From Rhodopseudomonas sp. BAL398 (lineage in GTDB: Bacteria; Pseudomonadota; Alphaproteobacteria; Rhizobiales; Xanthobacteraceae): a DNA stretch of 64,000 nucleotides. The first letter of the stretch is position 1, and the number at the start of each line of letters is the position of its first letter. This document shows, in pieces, positions 44,378-53,344 of the stretch. The translations under genes and the position numbers were made by a program. Location: NCBI RefSeq assembly GCF_033001325.1, contig NZ_CP133111.1, positions 2,542,001 to 2,606,000 of the forward strand, read 5' to 3'. The notes beneath the pieces were generated by a model, which had not been told where the DNA came from, ran no database searches, and was given only the letters and a program-made list of their open reading frames with translations.

Positions 44378-44483
44378 CGTCATTGCGAGGAGCGCAGCGA
44401 CGAAGCAATCCAGTCCTGCCTCGCGGCCCTGGATTGCTTCGCTATCGGACGGCGCTTCGCGCCGGCCTCGGCTCGCAATGACG
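44378..44483. repeat. Intergenic palindromic repeat, family A copy 3
   Basis: The ends are CGTCATTGCGAGGAGCGCAG and GGCTCGCAATGACG, with AATCCAG / CTGGATT inside. It lies between the GrlR-like gene and the 3' end of motE. Confidence 0.75.
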
Positions 44484-44555
44484 AGATCGAGGTCGATTCT
44501 ATCGGCCGCATTCTCGGTCAGGCTCTGAGCGCAACCGATTGATCGCGCCACCGCG

Positions 44556-45329
44556 TCAATTGCCGTTCGGCTGCGCCGGACGTCCCTCGATCTTCGGCAG
44601 ATTGGCCGCGGAGACCGATTTGTCGCCATTGGCGCGACGGGCCAGTTCGACGGTCAGGCGTTCGGCCGCCGCCGGCGACATCTGTCCGAGAATGTCGGAC
44701 ATTTTCCGGGGCGCGATCTGCGAGGCGATGTCGAACAGCACCGGCATTTCCAGCCGGTCGAAGATCTTGGCGGCGTCCTTCGGCTTCATCCCCTCATACA
44801 TGGTGATGATGCCCTTGAAGCGGGCGGCGTCGGCCTCGGTCTTCTTTTCGGTAGCGGCGTCGATTCGGCCCTCGACCGCCTTGATTTCCTGGGCCTTGGA
44901 TTCGATCCGCCGCTCGGCGGCCTTGAGCAGGCTTTCGCGGATTTCGACCTCGCGCGCCCGCGCGTCCAGCTCCTGGCGCCGGGCCTGCAGCCGCTCCAGG
45001 ATGGCGCGCTCGGCCGCCGACACCGGCGCCGGCGGCTCAGGCACCGGCTCGGCCGGCGGAGCCGTTGCGGGTGCGGCGACCGCGGGCTTCGGCTCCTCTT
45101 TCTTCGCCGCGCCGTGCGCGGAACCGGTGATGTCCTGATCCTGCGCCTGGACCTGGCGGCCGGTCGGGAAGTTGAAATTCTCCTCGGCCCATGACGGCTT
45201 GGTCTTTACCGCCTGATAGTCGAACACATAGCCGCCATCGAGCACCAGCCCGGCGATCTTCAGCACCGCCAGGCTGCACACCGCGACAATGACCACGGGG
45301 ATCAGGCGGATATCGCGCATCACGCTCAT
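44556..45329 (-). CDS. motE: MotE-like flagellar protein (MgtE N-domain)
   Basis: The 257-residue protein has an N-terminal membrane helix (LIPVVIVAVCSLAVLKIAGL), a Pro/Ala linker, a long coiled coil (residues ~105-165, AILERLQARRQELDARAREV) and a C-terminal MgtE-N-like helical domain (IITMYEGMKPKDAAKIFDRL, ILGQMSPAAAERLTVELARR). This layout matches MotE, the chaperone of MotC in rhizobia. It is the last gene of fliL-fliM-DUF6468-motE, overlapping the previous gene by ATGA. Confidence 0.85.
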   Translation of the reverse strand: MSVMRDIRLIPVVIVAVCSLAVLKIAGLVLDGGYVFDYQAVKTKPSWAEENFNFPTGRQVQAQDQDITGSAHGAAKKEEPKPAVAAPATAPPAEPVPEPPAPVSAAERAILERLQARRQELDARAREVEIRESLLKAAERRIESKAQEIKAVEGRIDAATEKKTEADAARFKGIITMYEGMKPKDAAKIFDRLEMPVLFDIASQIAPRKMSDILGQMSPAAAERLTVELARRANGDKSVSAANLPKIEGRPAQPNGN

Positions 45330-45802
45330 GCGGCGATGCCGGTCGGTCGCCTGCGTTCGGCGAAGGCTTCGGCGGCGGCCGCATTGGCCCGCGCCGCCGA
45401 CACCGGCGCCGCAGCCGGCGCCGGTGCCGGTGCCGGTGCCGGGCTCGGTTCGGCGGAGTGCTGCTCGGCGATCGGCCGGGCCGCGACCGCGATCTTGGTC
45501 AGCCGCCGCAGCACATTGTCGCCTTCCGCCAGCTGCCGCTTCAGATGATCCGACAGGCTGGTGGCGGCGGCGATATCGCGGCCGAGGTTTTCGTTGACCT
45601 CACGCACCGTATGCTTGAGCCCGCCGATCGCGCGTTCGGCGATCTCGGTCACGGTGATCAGCTCGCCGATCGTCGCCTTCAGCGATTGCTCGTCGGCCTT
45701 CAGCCGCAGCAGGCGCTTGTTGAGCAGCATGCAATATCCGATCGTCAGCAGCAGCAGCACCGCAACCAGGCTCTCGATCACAATTCCGATGGTATGGTTC
45801 AT
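45326..45802 (-). CDS. DUF6468 flagellar-operon membrane protein
   Basis: The 158-residue protein has an N-terminal membrane helix (IGIVIESLVAVLLLLTIGYC), a coiled-coil stretch (KADEQSLKATIGELITVTEI, ERAIGGLKHTVREVNENLGR) and an Ala/Pro-rich tail with PAPAPAPAPA. This is the DUF6468 layout, found in alphaproteobacterial flagellar operons between fliM and motE. It overlaps the ends of both neighbours by 4 bases. Role unknown, likely at the stator or motor. Confidence 0.8.
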   Translation of the reverse strand: MNHTIGIVIESLVAVLLLLTIGYCMLLNKRLLRLKADEQSLKATIGELITVTEIAERAIGGLKHTVREVNENLGRDIAAATSLSDHLKRQLAEGDNVLRRLTKIAVAARPIAEQHSAEPSPAPAPAPAPAAAPVSAARANAAAAEAFAERRRPTGIAA

Positions 45803-47001
45803 TGTGCCTCCATCAACTTGGTTTGCTCGTCCGCGCGTTCGAACATCGCGAAGGTGGTGACCGGCTTGCGCAGTGGTTTGGTGATGCGGATCGCGACGCG
45901 GTCGCCGACCCGGCCCATCCGGCCTTCGGTCAGGATGACGTCGCCGCAGCGCACCGACACCAGCGCGTCGGAGCGCATCTCCAGCGGCAAGGTGTCGCCG
46001 ACTTTCAGGCTCATCAGTTTCTTCAGCGGGATTTCGGCTTCGTACAGCACCGCATCGACCGACATCTGCGCCTGGGCGATCTCGGTGGCGAGATGGCCTT
46101 CCCAGACCGGATCGCGGCCGAATTTCTCGCCCATGAACATCTGCATCAGAACCGAGCGGATCGGTTCGATGGTGGCGTAGGGCAGCAGCAATTCGATATT
46201 GCCGCCGCGATCTTCCATATCGATGTGCAGCCGCACCAGGATCGCCGCATTGGCGGGGCGGCTGATGGCGGCGAAGCGCGGATTGGTTTCCAGCCGGTCG
46301 ATCGAGAACGACACCGGCGACAGCGGCCGGAACGCCTGTTCGGCGTCGGCCAGCACCACTTCCAACAGCCGCTTCACCAGATTGGTCTCGATCGTGGTGT
46401 AGGGACGGCCTTCGACCCGCAGCGAGGCCTGGCCGCGGCGGCCGCCGAGCAGCACGTCGATCATCGAATAGATCAGGCTGGAATCGACGGTGGCGAGGCC
46501 GAAATTGCCCCACTCCTCGGCCTTGAACACGCACAGCACCGCCGGCAGCGGGATCGAATTCATGTAGTCGCCGAACCGCACCGAGGTGATACGGTCGAGC
46601 GAGACCTCGACATTGTCGGAGGTGAAATTGCGCAGGCTCGTCGTCATCAACCGCACCAGGCGGTCGAACACGATTTCGAGCATCGGCAGACGCTCGTAGG
46701 ACACCATCGCCGAATCGATGATGGCGCGGATGCCGGAATTCTCGTCGAGGTGAATTTCGCCGACGCTGAAACCGAGCAGGTTGTCGATTTCCTCCTGCGA
46801 CAGCACGCGCTCGCCGCCGTTCTTGCCGCCGCCGAGATCGCGGCCGCCGTCCTCCACCATCGCGGCCCATTGCTCGGCCATCGTTCCGGTGAGTTCGTTT
46901 TCGGCAGCCGCCTTCGCGGCCTCCTCGGGATCCTCCGAGGCCATCGACGCTTCCCATTGGGCCGCGATGGCGTCCTGATCGAGTTGTTCCTGGCTGGCCA
47001 T
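45799..47001 (-). CDS. fliM: Flagellar motor switch protein FliM
   Basis: FliM forms the C-ring and binds CheY-P. The 400-residue protein has an extended acidic N-terminus, then VLSQEEIDNLLGFS, the central CheC-like domain (MLEIVFDRLVRLMTTSLRNF, NSIPLPAVLCVFKAEEWGNF) and a C-terminal SpoA domain (LMSLKVGDTLPLEMRSDALV). The usual CheY-binding start (LSQ[ED]EID) is internal, preceded by about 65 extra residues, as in several alphaproteobacteria. It is 17 bases after fliL. Confidence 0.96.
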   Translation of the reverse strand: MASQEQLDQDAIAAQWEASMASEDPEEAAKAAAENELTGTMAEQWAAMVEDGGRDLGGGKNGGERVLSQEEIDNLLGFSVGEIHLDENSGIRAIIDSAMVSYERLPMLEIVFDRLVRLMTTSLRNFTSDNVEVSLDRITSVRFGDYMNSIPLPAVLCVFKAEEWGNFGLATVDSSLIYSMIDVLLGGRRGQASLRVEGRPYTTIETNLVKRLLEVVLADAEQAFRPLSPVSFSIDRLETNPRFAAISRPANAAILVRLHIDMEDRGGNIELLLPYATIEPIRSVLMQMFMGEKFGRDPVWEGHLATEIAQAQMSVDAVLYEAEIPLKKLMSLKVGDTLPLEMRSDALVSVRCGDVILTEGRMGRVGDRVAIRITKPLRKPVTTFAMFERADEQTKLMEAQ

Positions 47002-47018
47002 GGCCTAGATGAATCCCG

Positions 47019-47516
47019 TCACTGAACCAGCATTTCCTTGAACAGCACCGCCGAGACCTGATTGGGCGCGACCGCCAGATTAACCCGCTTGGTCAGCTCC
47101 TCGCGCAGCCGGAACAGCCCGACCGAGCCGTTGAGGTCGCTGGCGCGCAATTCGCGCATATAGGTCTGGAACAGATCGGTGACGCGCGGCATCGACGGCT
47201 TAATCAGTTCGACCTGCTTCTCCTCCTTGACCTCGAGCACGATCTTGGCCTTGAGGTATTGCACCCGCTCGCCCGGCGTGCCGGCGAGATTGACCATGAT
47301 CTCCGGCACGTCGATGAAGTTCGGCGGCTTGACGGCCTCCTTGGCGGCCTCGGCGTGGGTGTCCTCGCCATGGCCGCCCATCAGGAAGAACCAGCCGCCG
47401 CCGCCGACCGCCACCAGCAGCAGCGCGCCGGCAACGATCATAATGAGCTTCTTTTTGCTCTTCGGCGCGTCGGCGCCGGCTGCGCCCTCGTCTGTTGTCT
47501 TGTCGTCGTCCGCCAT
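47019..47516 (-). CDS. fliL: Flagellar basal body-associated protein FliL
   Basis: FliL surrounds or supports the stator units. The 165-residue protein has a short cytoplasmic Lys-rich start, one membrane helix (LIMIVAGALLLVAVGGGGWF, ~residues 24-44) and a periplasmic SPFH-like domain (IMVNLAGTPGERVQYLKAKI, FQTYMRELRASDLNGSVGLF, VLFKEMLVQ end). The start at 47516 (MADDDK) gives the usual length. First gene of the fliL-fliM-DUF6468-motE unit, divergent from flgF. Confidence 0.94.
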   Translation of the reverse strand: MADDDKTTDEGAAGADAPKSKKKLIMIVAGALLLVAVGGGGWFFLMGGHGEDTHAEAAKEAVKPPNFIDVPEIMVNLAGTPGERVQYLKAKIVLEVKEEKQVELIKPSMPRVTDLFQTYMRELRASDLNGSVGLFRLREELTKRVNLAVAPNQVSAVLFKEMLVQ

Positions 47517-47669
47517 CGACTGTCGCCCGGTTTTCTGGGGGATGATCTCGATGCCGCAGGCAGGCAGAAACAGAATATGATTGCCGCCAGCGCCCAAGGC
47601 CCTGATGTGACGACGCTAGGTCGCAATGGTTAATGGAACCTTTCTTTCGGCCGCCAGCTAGGAAAATTC

Positions 47670-47681
47670 TGCCGGTCGGCA
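47670..47681. promoter_or_regulatory. Possible FlbD-type half-site pair upstream of flgF
   Basis: TGCCGGTCGGCA (TGCCG / CGGCA around GT) follows AAATTC, so AAATTCTGCCGG copies the right half of the palindrome at 60911. It is about 80 bases upstream of a sigma-54 promoter, a typical enhancer distance. Confidence 0.4.
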
Positions 47682-47759
47682 TGGTCAACAATACCTTATT
47701 GCCGCCCTCCCGGCCTGTCTGAAAAAGACCAACTCTCTGAAAATAAATAACATTTCCAG

Positions 47760-47777
47760 TTGGCACGGCGTTCGCTT
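47760..47777 (+). promoter_or_regulatory. Sigma-54 promoter of flgF operon
   Basis: TTGGCACGGCGTTCGCTT has GG (47762-47763) and GC (47774-47775) exactly 10 bases apart and matches the TTGGCACG-N4-TTGC consensus well. It lies about 100 bases upstream of the flgF start. Sigma-54 is known to drive middle flagellar genes in Caulobacter. Confidence 0.8.
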
Positions 47778-47876
47778 GAGGGAATGCGAGCCGCAGCTTG
47801 GGAGAGCGTCGCGGCTCGCACGATCCGCGGTCGGCCTGGGAGGGCGGGACACGGCTCATTGAGGGGAGAACCACCG

Positions 47877-48638
47877 ATGGAGAATATGTTTCTCGTCGGC
47901 TTGTCGCGGCAAATGGTGCTTGAGCGCCAGATGGATGTCGTCGCGAACAACGTCGCCAACGTCAACACCAACGGTTTCAAGGCCGACAAATCGGTGTTCG
48001 AGGAATATCTCAACACCGGCGCCCATGAAGACAACTTCTTGCGCCGCGATCGCCGCGTCAGCTTCGTGCAGGATCGCGCCAGCTATCACGATTTCGCCGC
48101 CGGCCCGATGGAGCAGACCAAGAATCCGCTCGATGTCGCGATCGACGGCTCCGCCTTCCTGGTGGTGCAGACCCCGGCCGGCGAGCGCTATACCCGCGAC
48201 GGCGGGCTGTCGATCAATCCGCAGGGCCAGCTGGTCACCGCGGGCGGCAATCCGGTGCTCGGCACCGGCGGCCCGATCGTGTTCCAGCCCGGCGACAAGA
48301 ACATCAACATCGCCGCCGATGGCGGCGTCAGCGTGGTGGAAGGCGCCAATACGATCGACTCGCTGCGCGGCAAATTGCGGCTGGTGAAGTTCGCCAGCCC
48401 GCAGAGCCTGCTCAAGGAAGGCAACAATCTGTATTCGTCGCCGAACGGCCCCGGCCAGCCGGACGCCACCGCGCAGGTGCATCAGGGTTACATCGAAAAG
48501 TCGAACGTCAATTCGGTCGCCGAGATGAGCCGGATGATCGAGGTCACCCGCAGCTACACCCAGATTTCGGCGATGCTGCAGCAGCAGGGCGACCTGCGCA
48601 AAACCGCGATCGAGAAACTCGCCGACGTTCCGGCTTAA
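47877..48638 (+). CDS. flgF: Flagellar basal-body rod protein FlgF
   Basis: The 253-residue proximal rod protein has the axial N-terminus MFLVGLSRQMVLERQMDVVA with NNVANVNTNGFKA, a central NPLDVAIDGSAFLVVQTPAG, YTRDGGLSINPQGQLV and C-terminal SNVNSVAEMSRMIEVTRSYT. GAGGGGAG precedes the ATG. First gene of flgF-flgG-flgA-flgH, under a sigma-54 promoter. Confidence 0.96.
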   Translation: MENMFLVGLSRQMVLERQMDVVANNVANVNTNGFKADKSVFEEYLNTGAHEDNFLRRDRRVSFVQDRASYHDFAAGPMEQTKNPLDVAIDGSAFLVVQTPAGERYTRDGGLSINPQGQLVTAGGNPVLGTGGPIVFQPGDKNINIAADGGVSVVEGANTIDSLRGKLRLVKFASPQSLLKEGNNLYSSPNGPGQPDATAQVHQGYIEKSNVNSVAEMSRMIEVTRSYTQISAMLQQQGDLRKTAIEKLADVPA

Positions 48639-48706
48639 CCATTCAAGCGAGCCTGATCGCGCCGAACGCCGTCGTTTCGGACATCACGCTCAAGGGAATC
48701 TGATCC

Positions 48707-49495
48707 ATGCGCGCTCTTTACACCGCGGCTAGCGGGATGGCGGCCCAGGAACTCAACGTCCAGGTGATCTCCAACAACATCGCCAATATGCGCACCACCG
48801 GCTTCAAGAAGCAGCGCGCCGCGTTCCAGGACCTGATCTATGACCACGTCCGCCGGGTCGGCGCGCAGGCTTCTGATCAGGGCACCATCCTGCCGGTCGG
48901 CGTCGACATCGGCGGCGGCGTCAAGACCGTCGGCACGCCGCGGATCATGACCCAGGGCACGCTGTCGCCGACCGGCAACGATCTCGATCTGGCGATCCGG
49001 GGCGAAGGCTTCTTCAAGATCCAGATGCCGGACGGCACCTTCTCCTATACGCGCGACGGCTCGTTCACCACCGACAACACCGGCCGGGTGGTCACCTCGG
49101 GCGGCAATCCGCTGCAGCCGACGATCACGGTGCCGACCGGCGCCACCGGCATCACCATCGCCAGCAATGGCCAGGTCTCGGTCACCGTGACCGGCTCCAC
49201 CACCCCCACGGTGCTGGGCCAGATCAGCCTCACCCGCTTCATCAACAAGACCGGCCTGCAGCCGCAGGGCGACAATCTGTTCGTCGAAACCCCGGCGTCC
49301 GGCGCGCCGCAGGACGGCATCGCCACCGCCGACGGCTATGGCGACATCCAGCAGCAGAGCCTGGAACAGGCCAATGTCGAAGTGGTCACCGAAATCTCCG
49401 ATCTGATCTCCGCACAGCGAGCCTACGAGATGAACGCCAAGGTGGTCAGCGCCGCCGACCAGATGCTGCAATCCACCTCCAACATGTTCCGCTGA
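48707..49495 (+). CDS. flgG: Flagellar distal rod protein FlgG
   Basis: The 262-residue protein starts MRALYTAASGMAAQELNVQV with SNNIANMRTTGFKKQRAAFQ, and has the FlgG-specific insert DLIYDHVRRVGAQ, the motif LDLAIRGEGFFKIQMPDGT and C-terminal ISAQRAYEMNAKVVSAADQM. It forms the driveshaft rod through the P and L rings, encoded nearby (flgI, flgH). Confidence 0.97.
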   Translation: MRALYTAASGMAAQELNVQVISNNIANMRTTGFKKQRAAFQDLIYDHVRRVGAQASDQGTILPVGVDIGGGVKTVGTPRIMTQGTLSPTGNDLDLAIRGEGFFKIQMPDGTFSYTRDGSFTTDNTGRVVTSGGNPLQPTITVPTGATGITIASNGQVSVTVTGSTTPTVLGQISLTRFINKTGLQPQGDNLFVETPASGAPQDGIATADGYGDIQQQSLEQANVEVVTEISDLISAQRAYEMNAKVVSAADQMLQSTSNMFR

Positions 49496-49506
49496 GGGAG
49501 CCGATC

Positions 49507-50580
49507 ATGATCGCTCGTTCACTCCTGCTTGCCGCCGCCCTGTTCGCCGTGGGCACCGCCGCCGCGACCGCACAGACGGCCGAGGCCGAGCTGCCCACGA
49601 TCCAGTCCGGCAAGGCCGACGTGTTGATGCGTCCGGTGCTGCGCGCCAATGTGAGCGTCACCGACGATCTGGTGCGGATCGGCGACGTCATCGACAATGC
49701 CGGCTCGGCGGCGCTGATCGCGATCTACCGCGCGCCCGATCTCGGCACCACCGGCTCGCTGCCGACTGCCAGCGTGCTGGCGGCGTTGCGCGCCCATCAG
49801 GTGATCGGCGTCGAGACCAACGACATCCGCGAAATCTCGGTGACCCGGCTGTCGCGGACGCTGCGCGGCAAGGAGATCGAGCAGCAGATCGCCAATGCGT
49901 TGGCCAACCACAACGGCCTCGGCGACGCCGAAAATCTGGTGCTGACCTTCTACCGCGACGTGCAGACACTGCAGCTCGACGCCGCCAACAGCGGCGCGAT
50001 GCGGCCGGCCGACGTCAACTACCAGTCCCGCAACGGCCGCTTCGACGTCAGCTTCGTGATCGCCGGCGAGCCCGGAACCCAGCCGGCGCGGCTGCGCTAC
50101 AGCGGCACGGTGGTGGAAACCGTCGAAGCCGCGGTGCTGGCGCGCGCCGTCGAGCGCAATGAAATCATCAAGGCCTCCGACGTGGTGATCGAGCGGCGGC
50201 CGAAGGCCGAGGTCCCGAAGGACGCCGCCGGCCGCGACCAGGCGGTCGGCATGCAGGCGCGGCGGCAATTGCGCTCCGGCGCCGCGCTGCGGATCGCCGA
50301 TCTGGTCAAGCCGGATCTGGTGTCGCGCGACCAGAGCGTGACACTGACCTACCAGGCGGTCGGGCTGTATCTCACCGTCCGCGGCAAGGCGCTGGAATCC
50401 GGCACCGAGGGCGACGTCGTCAGCGTGCTCAATCTGCAATCCAAGCGCACTGTCAGCGGCACCGTGATCGGCCATGGCCAGGTCGCGGTCTCGGTCCCCC
50501 GACCGCGGCTGATCGCCACCGCCGCCCCCATCGCCGCCGCGCCCGACACCACTGCGTCCATCGCCCCGAAAGCCGAGTAA
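49507..50580 (+). CDS. flgA: Flagellar P-ring assembly chaperone FlgA
   Basis: The 357-residue periplasmic protein has a signal peptide (SLLLAAALFAVGTAAATAQ) and a C-terminal SAF-type domain (VLARAVERNEIIKASDVVIE, AVGMQARRQLRSGAALRIAD, VTLTYQAVGLYLTVRGKALE). It guides FlgI assembly into the P ring. It is longer than enteric FlgA (~220) because of an N-terminal extension. It ends overlapping the first base of the flgH ATG. Confidence 0.94.
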   Translation: MIARSLLLAAALFAVGTAAATAQTAEAELPTIQSGKADVLMRPVLRANVSVTDDLVRIGDVIDNAGSAALIAIYRAPDLGTTGSLPTASVLAALRAHQVIGVETNDIREISVTRLSRTLRGKEIEQQIANALANHNGLGDAENLVLTFYRDVQTLQLDAANSGAMRPADVNYQSRNGRFDVSFVIAGEPGTQPARLRYSGTVVETVEAAVLARAVERNEIIKASDVVIERRPKAEVPKDAAGRDQAVGMQARRQLRSGAALRIADLVKPDLVSRDQSVTLTYQAVGLYLTVRGKALESGTEGDVVSVLNLQSKRTVSGTVIGHGQVAVSVPRPRLIATAAPIAAAPDTTASIAPKAE

Positions 50581-51338
50581 TGTCCATGTTGAAGTCAGTT
50601 CAGATCAACCGCCTGGTCCTCGTCGCCGCATTGCTGGCCACCGGGGGACTGGCCGGCGGCTGCTCCTCGATCGACCGGCTGGCTTCGATCGGCGAGAGGC
50701 CGGCGCTGACGGCGATCGAGAACCCGACCACGCAGCCCGGCTACAAGCCGGTACAGATGCCGATGCCGAAGCCGGAGACGGTCTCCTACAATGCCAATTC
50801 GCTGTGGCGCAACGGCTCGCGCGCGTTCTTCAAAGATCAGCGCGCCGCACGGGTCGGCGACATTCTCACGGTGACGGTCAACATCACTGACAACGCCAAC
50901 ATCGCCAACGAGACCAAGCGCAGCCGCAGCAACAAGGAGGATTCCGGCGTCACCGATTTCGTCGGCAGCAAGTTGCTGACCGGCACCACGGCGCTGCCCG
51001 GCCGGCTGCTGACCACCGATTCCACCTCGTCGAGCGACGGCAAGGGCACCGTCGATCGCCAGGAGAAATTGCAGACCAGCGTCGCCGCGGTGGTGACGCA
51101 ATTGCTGCCGAACGGCAATCTGGTGGTCGAGGGCAAGCAGGAGGTGCGGGTCAATTTCGAGGTCCGCGAGTTGATCGTCGCCGGCATCGTGCGGCCGGAA
51201 GATATCCAGAGCGACAACACCATCGATTCCAGCAAGATCGCCCAGGCCCGCATCGCCTATGGCGGCCGCGGCCAGATCTCCGACGTCCAACAGCCGCGCT
51301 ACGGCCAGCAGGTGATGGACGTGCTGCTGCCCTTCTAA
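50580..51338 (+). CDS. flgH: Flagellar L-ring lipoprotein FlgH
   Basis: The 252-residue outer-membrane ring protein has a lipobox (LLATGGLAGGC, Cys at residue ~28), then NSLWRNGSRAFFKDQRAARV, GDILTVTVNITDNANIANET, LPNGNLVVEGKQEVRVNFEV and GIVRPEDIQSDNTIDSSKIA, the FlgH hallmark. The start overlaps the flgA stop (TAATG). Last flagellar gene before the defence insert. Confidence 0.96.
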   Translation: MSMLKSVQINRLVLVAALLATGGLAGGCSSIDRLASIGERPALTAIENPTTQPGYKPVQMPMPKPETVSYNANSLWRNGSRAFFKDQRAARVGDILTVTVNITDNANIANETKRSRSNKEDSGVTDFVGSKLLTGTTALPGRLLTTDSTSSSDGKGTVDRQEKLQTSVAAVVTQLLPNGNLVVEGKQEVRVNFEVRELIVAGIVRPEDIQSDNTIDSSKIAQARIAYGGRGQISDVQQPRYGQQVMDVLLPF

Positions 51339-51427
51339 TTCCGAGCTCCCCTTCGCCCCGGCTCCCACCGTGGCGAAGATCTCCCGCATCGAAGCGCGAA
51401 CCTAGGCGCGCGACGATGCTCCGACGC

Positions 51428-51456
51428 GGCCTCCGTCAGCTCCCCTGACGGAGGCC
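51428..51456 (+). terminator. Terminator-like hairpin after flgH
   Basis: A perfect 12-bp stem, GGCCTCCGTCAG with CTGACGGAGGCC, and a 5-base loop. No U-run follows. It marks the end of flgFGAH and the left edge of the AT-richer insert. Confidence 0.55.
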
Positions 51457-51547
51457 GTGGTCGTGTTGGGGGTTAGAACGCCAATCGATTGACGATCGAG
51501 ATTCAGTCTGCCAAGCCTCGAAAGGCGACGCAGGAATGGGGGAAACG

Positions 51548-53344
51548 ATGTCATACAGTGCCACGACAGTCTCGCGAATTGTGGATCGCATAAACCGGAG
51601 CTACTTTCTACCTGCGATCCAACGACCATATGTTTGGGAGCCAAGCCAAATCATTGCTCTGTTTGACTCGTTAATGAAGGGCTACCCAATTTCCTCTTTC
51701 CTATTCTGGGAAGTGAAGCCGGAAAACAGAGAGAATTGGGACATCTATCAGTTCGTCGAACATTTCCGATATGGCCAGGTTCACAATGAACCGGCAGAAA
51801 CCGACGGGCGGGATGTCACGCTTGTTCTCGACGGCCAGCAAAGGCTGACTTCGCTGTTTATCGGCCTGCGCGGCACTTACACAGTTAAGATAAAGAACAA
51901 GCGTTGGGATAATCCCGACGCGTGGGTGAGGCAGCGCCTCTATCTGAACCTTTTGCAGGACCCCAATGCAGACGATGAGATTGTCGGCGAATTGGGCATT
52001 GGCTACGGCTTCAAGTTCTCAGCAGACGATCTCACCACTAAGCCAAATCAACTCTGGTTCAAAGTGGGAAAAATGCTCGACTTCGACAGTGAGGACGAAT
52101 TCTACCGATTTCAAGACAAGCTTTTGGAAAGCCTCCCCGGCGACATTACGATCGCTCAGCAAAGGACAGCTCGTCGAAACCTTGAACAGCTCTACCGAGT
52201 GATCTGGAAGGACGAAGTGGTATCGTTCTACACAGAAAAGAACCAGTCTTACGACCGGGTTCTCGACATCTTCATCCGAGCGAACGATGGCGGGACAAAA
52301 TTGAGCAAATCTGATTTGCTACTGTCTATGATTACGTCCAAATGGGAGGGAATAAGCGCACGAGAAGAAATCTATGGTTTTGTGGAAAATCTCAACGAAT
52401 CGTCGCTTCGGAAGAACGACATTGACAAAGATTTCGTCATGCGAGCATGCCTCGTCTTGTCTGACCTCGAACATGTCTACAAGATCAGCAATTTCACAAA
52501 CAAGAATTTAGCGCTCATTCAAGCCAATTGGAGCCATATAAGGACATCCATCGAAGATACTTTTAGATTAGTCAACCGCTTTGGGATCGATCGAGATACA
52601 CTGACCAGCGCCAACGCGCTGCTACCAATTTCATATTACCTCTTTAAAGTCAGAAGGGGATCACTCGACGGAAGCACCTCATTCGAAGCAAAAAATTCGC
52701 AGCGAGTTCATCGATGGCTGCTTGGCTGCCTAATTAACAATGTATTTGGCGGAAATTCGGACCAGACAATCGGCGTGTCCCGCGCTATCATTCGCGAATC
52801 CCTGGAAAACTCCGAAGACTTCCCCTACTTCGAATTAATCGACGGCCTGAAGAAGCGTCGAGGAAGGGTTGTCAATTTCGACGATCAGAACTTGGATGCG
52901 TTGCTGGAAATCCGCTACGGTCATCGGACCGCATTTTTGGCATTGTCTTTACTCTACGACAAGCAAGCTTGGGGGACGGCTAATTACCACATCGACCATA
53001 TTATCCCCAAATCGCTGGCCAGCCGCAGATCGTTGATGGCCGCGAACATATCGGAAGACCGCATACTTAAGATCTTGAACTTCGTAGATAGCTTGGGAAA
53101 TTTACAGCTCTTGTTGGGGCGAGAAAATTTGGAAAAATCGAACACTGATTTTTCCGACTGGATCAACACCAGAGACGCAGATTTTCTGAAAGAGCACCTC
53201 ATTCCAAACGACCCTAGCCTTTGGCATGTAAGCCGCCTGCCGGAATTTGTCGCGCATCGCGAAAGGCTCATAAAGCAGTATCTTACCCCGGGACTGCGAG
53301 CGCTCGGTGAAGGCATGGAGGCTACGGCAGCCATGGGAAAATAG
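51548..53344 (+). CDS. GmrSD/DUF262-type nuclease (defence-type)
   Basis: The 598-residue protein has an N-terminal DUF262 domain (SYFLPAIQRPYVWEPSQIIA, DSLMKGYPISSFLFWEV, LVLDGQQRLTSLFIGL with the DGQQR nucleotide-handling motif, IFIRANDGGTKLSKSDLLLS) and a C-terminal DUF1524/HNH nuclease (YHIDHIIPKSL). This architecture is that of type IV GmrSD-like restriction enzymes acting on modified phage DNA. I chose the ATG at 51548 because GGGGGA is well spaced; 51536 also fits the frame. GC content is clearly lower than in the flanking flagellar genes. The end lies in a -1 slippery context (53335-53344). Confidence 0.88.
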   Translation: MSYSATTVSRIVDRINRSYFLPAIQRPYVWEPSQIIALFDSLMKGYPISSFLFWEVKPENRENWDIYQFVEHFRYGQVHNEPAETDGRDVTLVLDGQQRLTSLFIGLRGTYTVKIKNKRWDNPDAWVRQRLYLNLLQDPNADDEIVGELGIGYGFKFSADDLTTKPNQLWFKVGKMLDFDSEDEFYRFQDKLLESLPGDITIAQQRTARRNLEQLYRVIWKDEVVSFYTEKNQSYDRVLDIFIRANDGGTKLSKSDLLLSMITSKWEGISAREEIYGFVENLNESSLRKNDIDKDFVMRACLVLSDLEHVYKISNFTNKNLALIQANWSHIRTSIEDTFRLVNRFGIDRDTLTSANALLPISYYLFKVRRGSLDGSTSFEAKNSQRVHRWLLGCLINNVFGGNSDQTIGVSRAIIRESLENSEDFPYFELIDGLKKRRGRVVNFDDQNLDALLEIRYGHRTAFLALSLLYDKQAWGTANYHIDHIIPKSLASRRSLMAANISEDRILKILNFVDSLGNLQLLLGRENLEKSNTDFSDWINTRDADFLKEHLIPNDPSLWHVSRLPEFVAHRERLIKQYLTPGLRALGEGMEATAAMGK

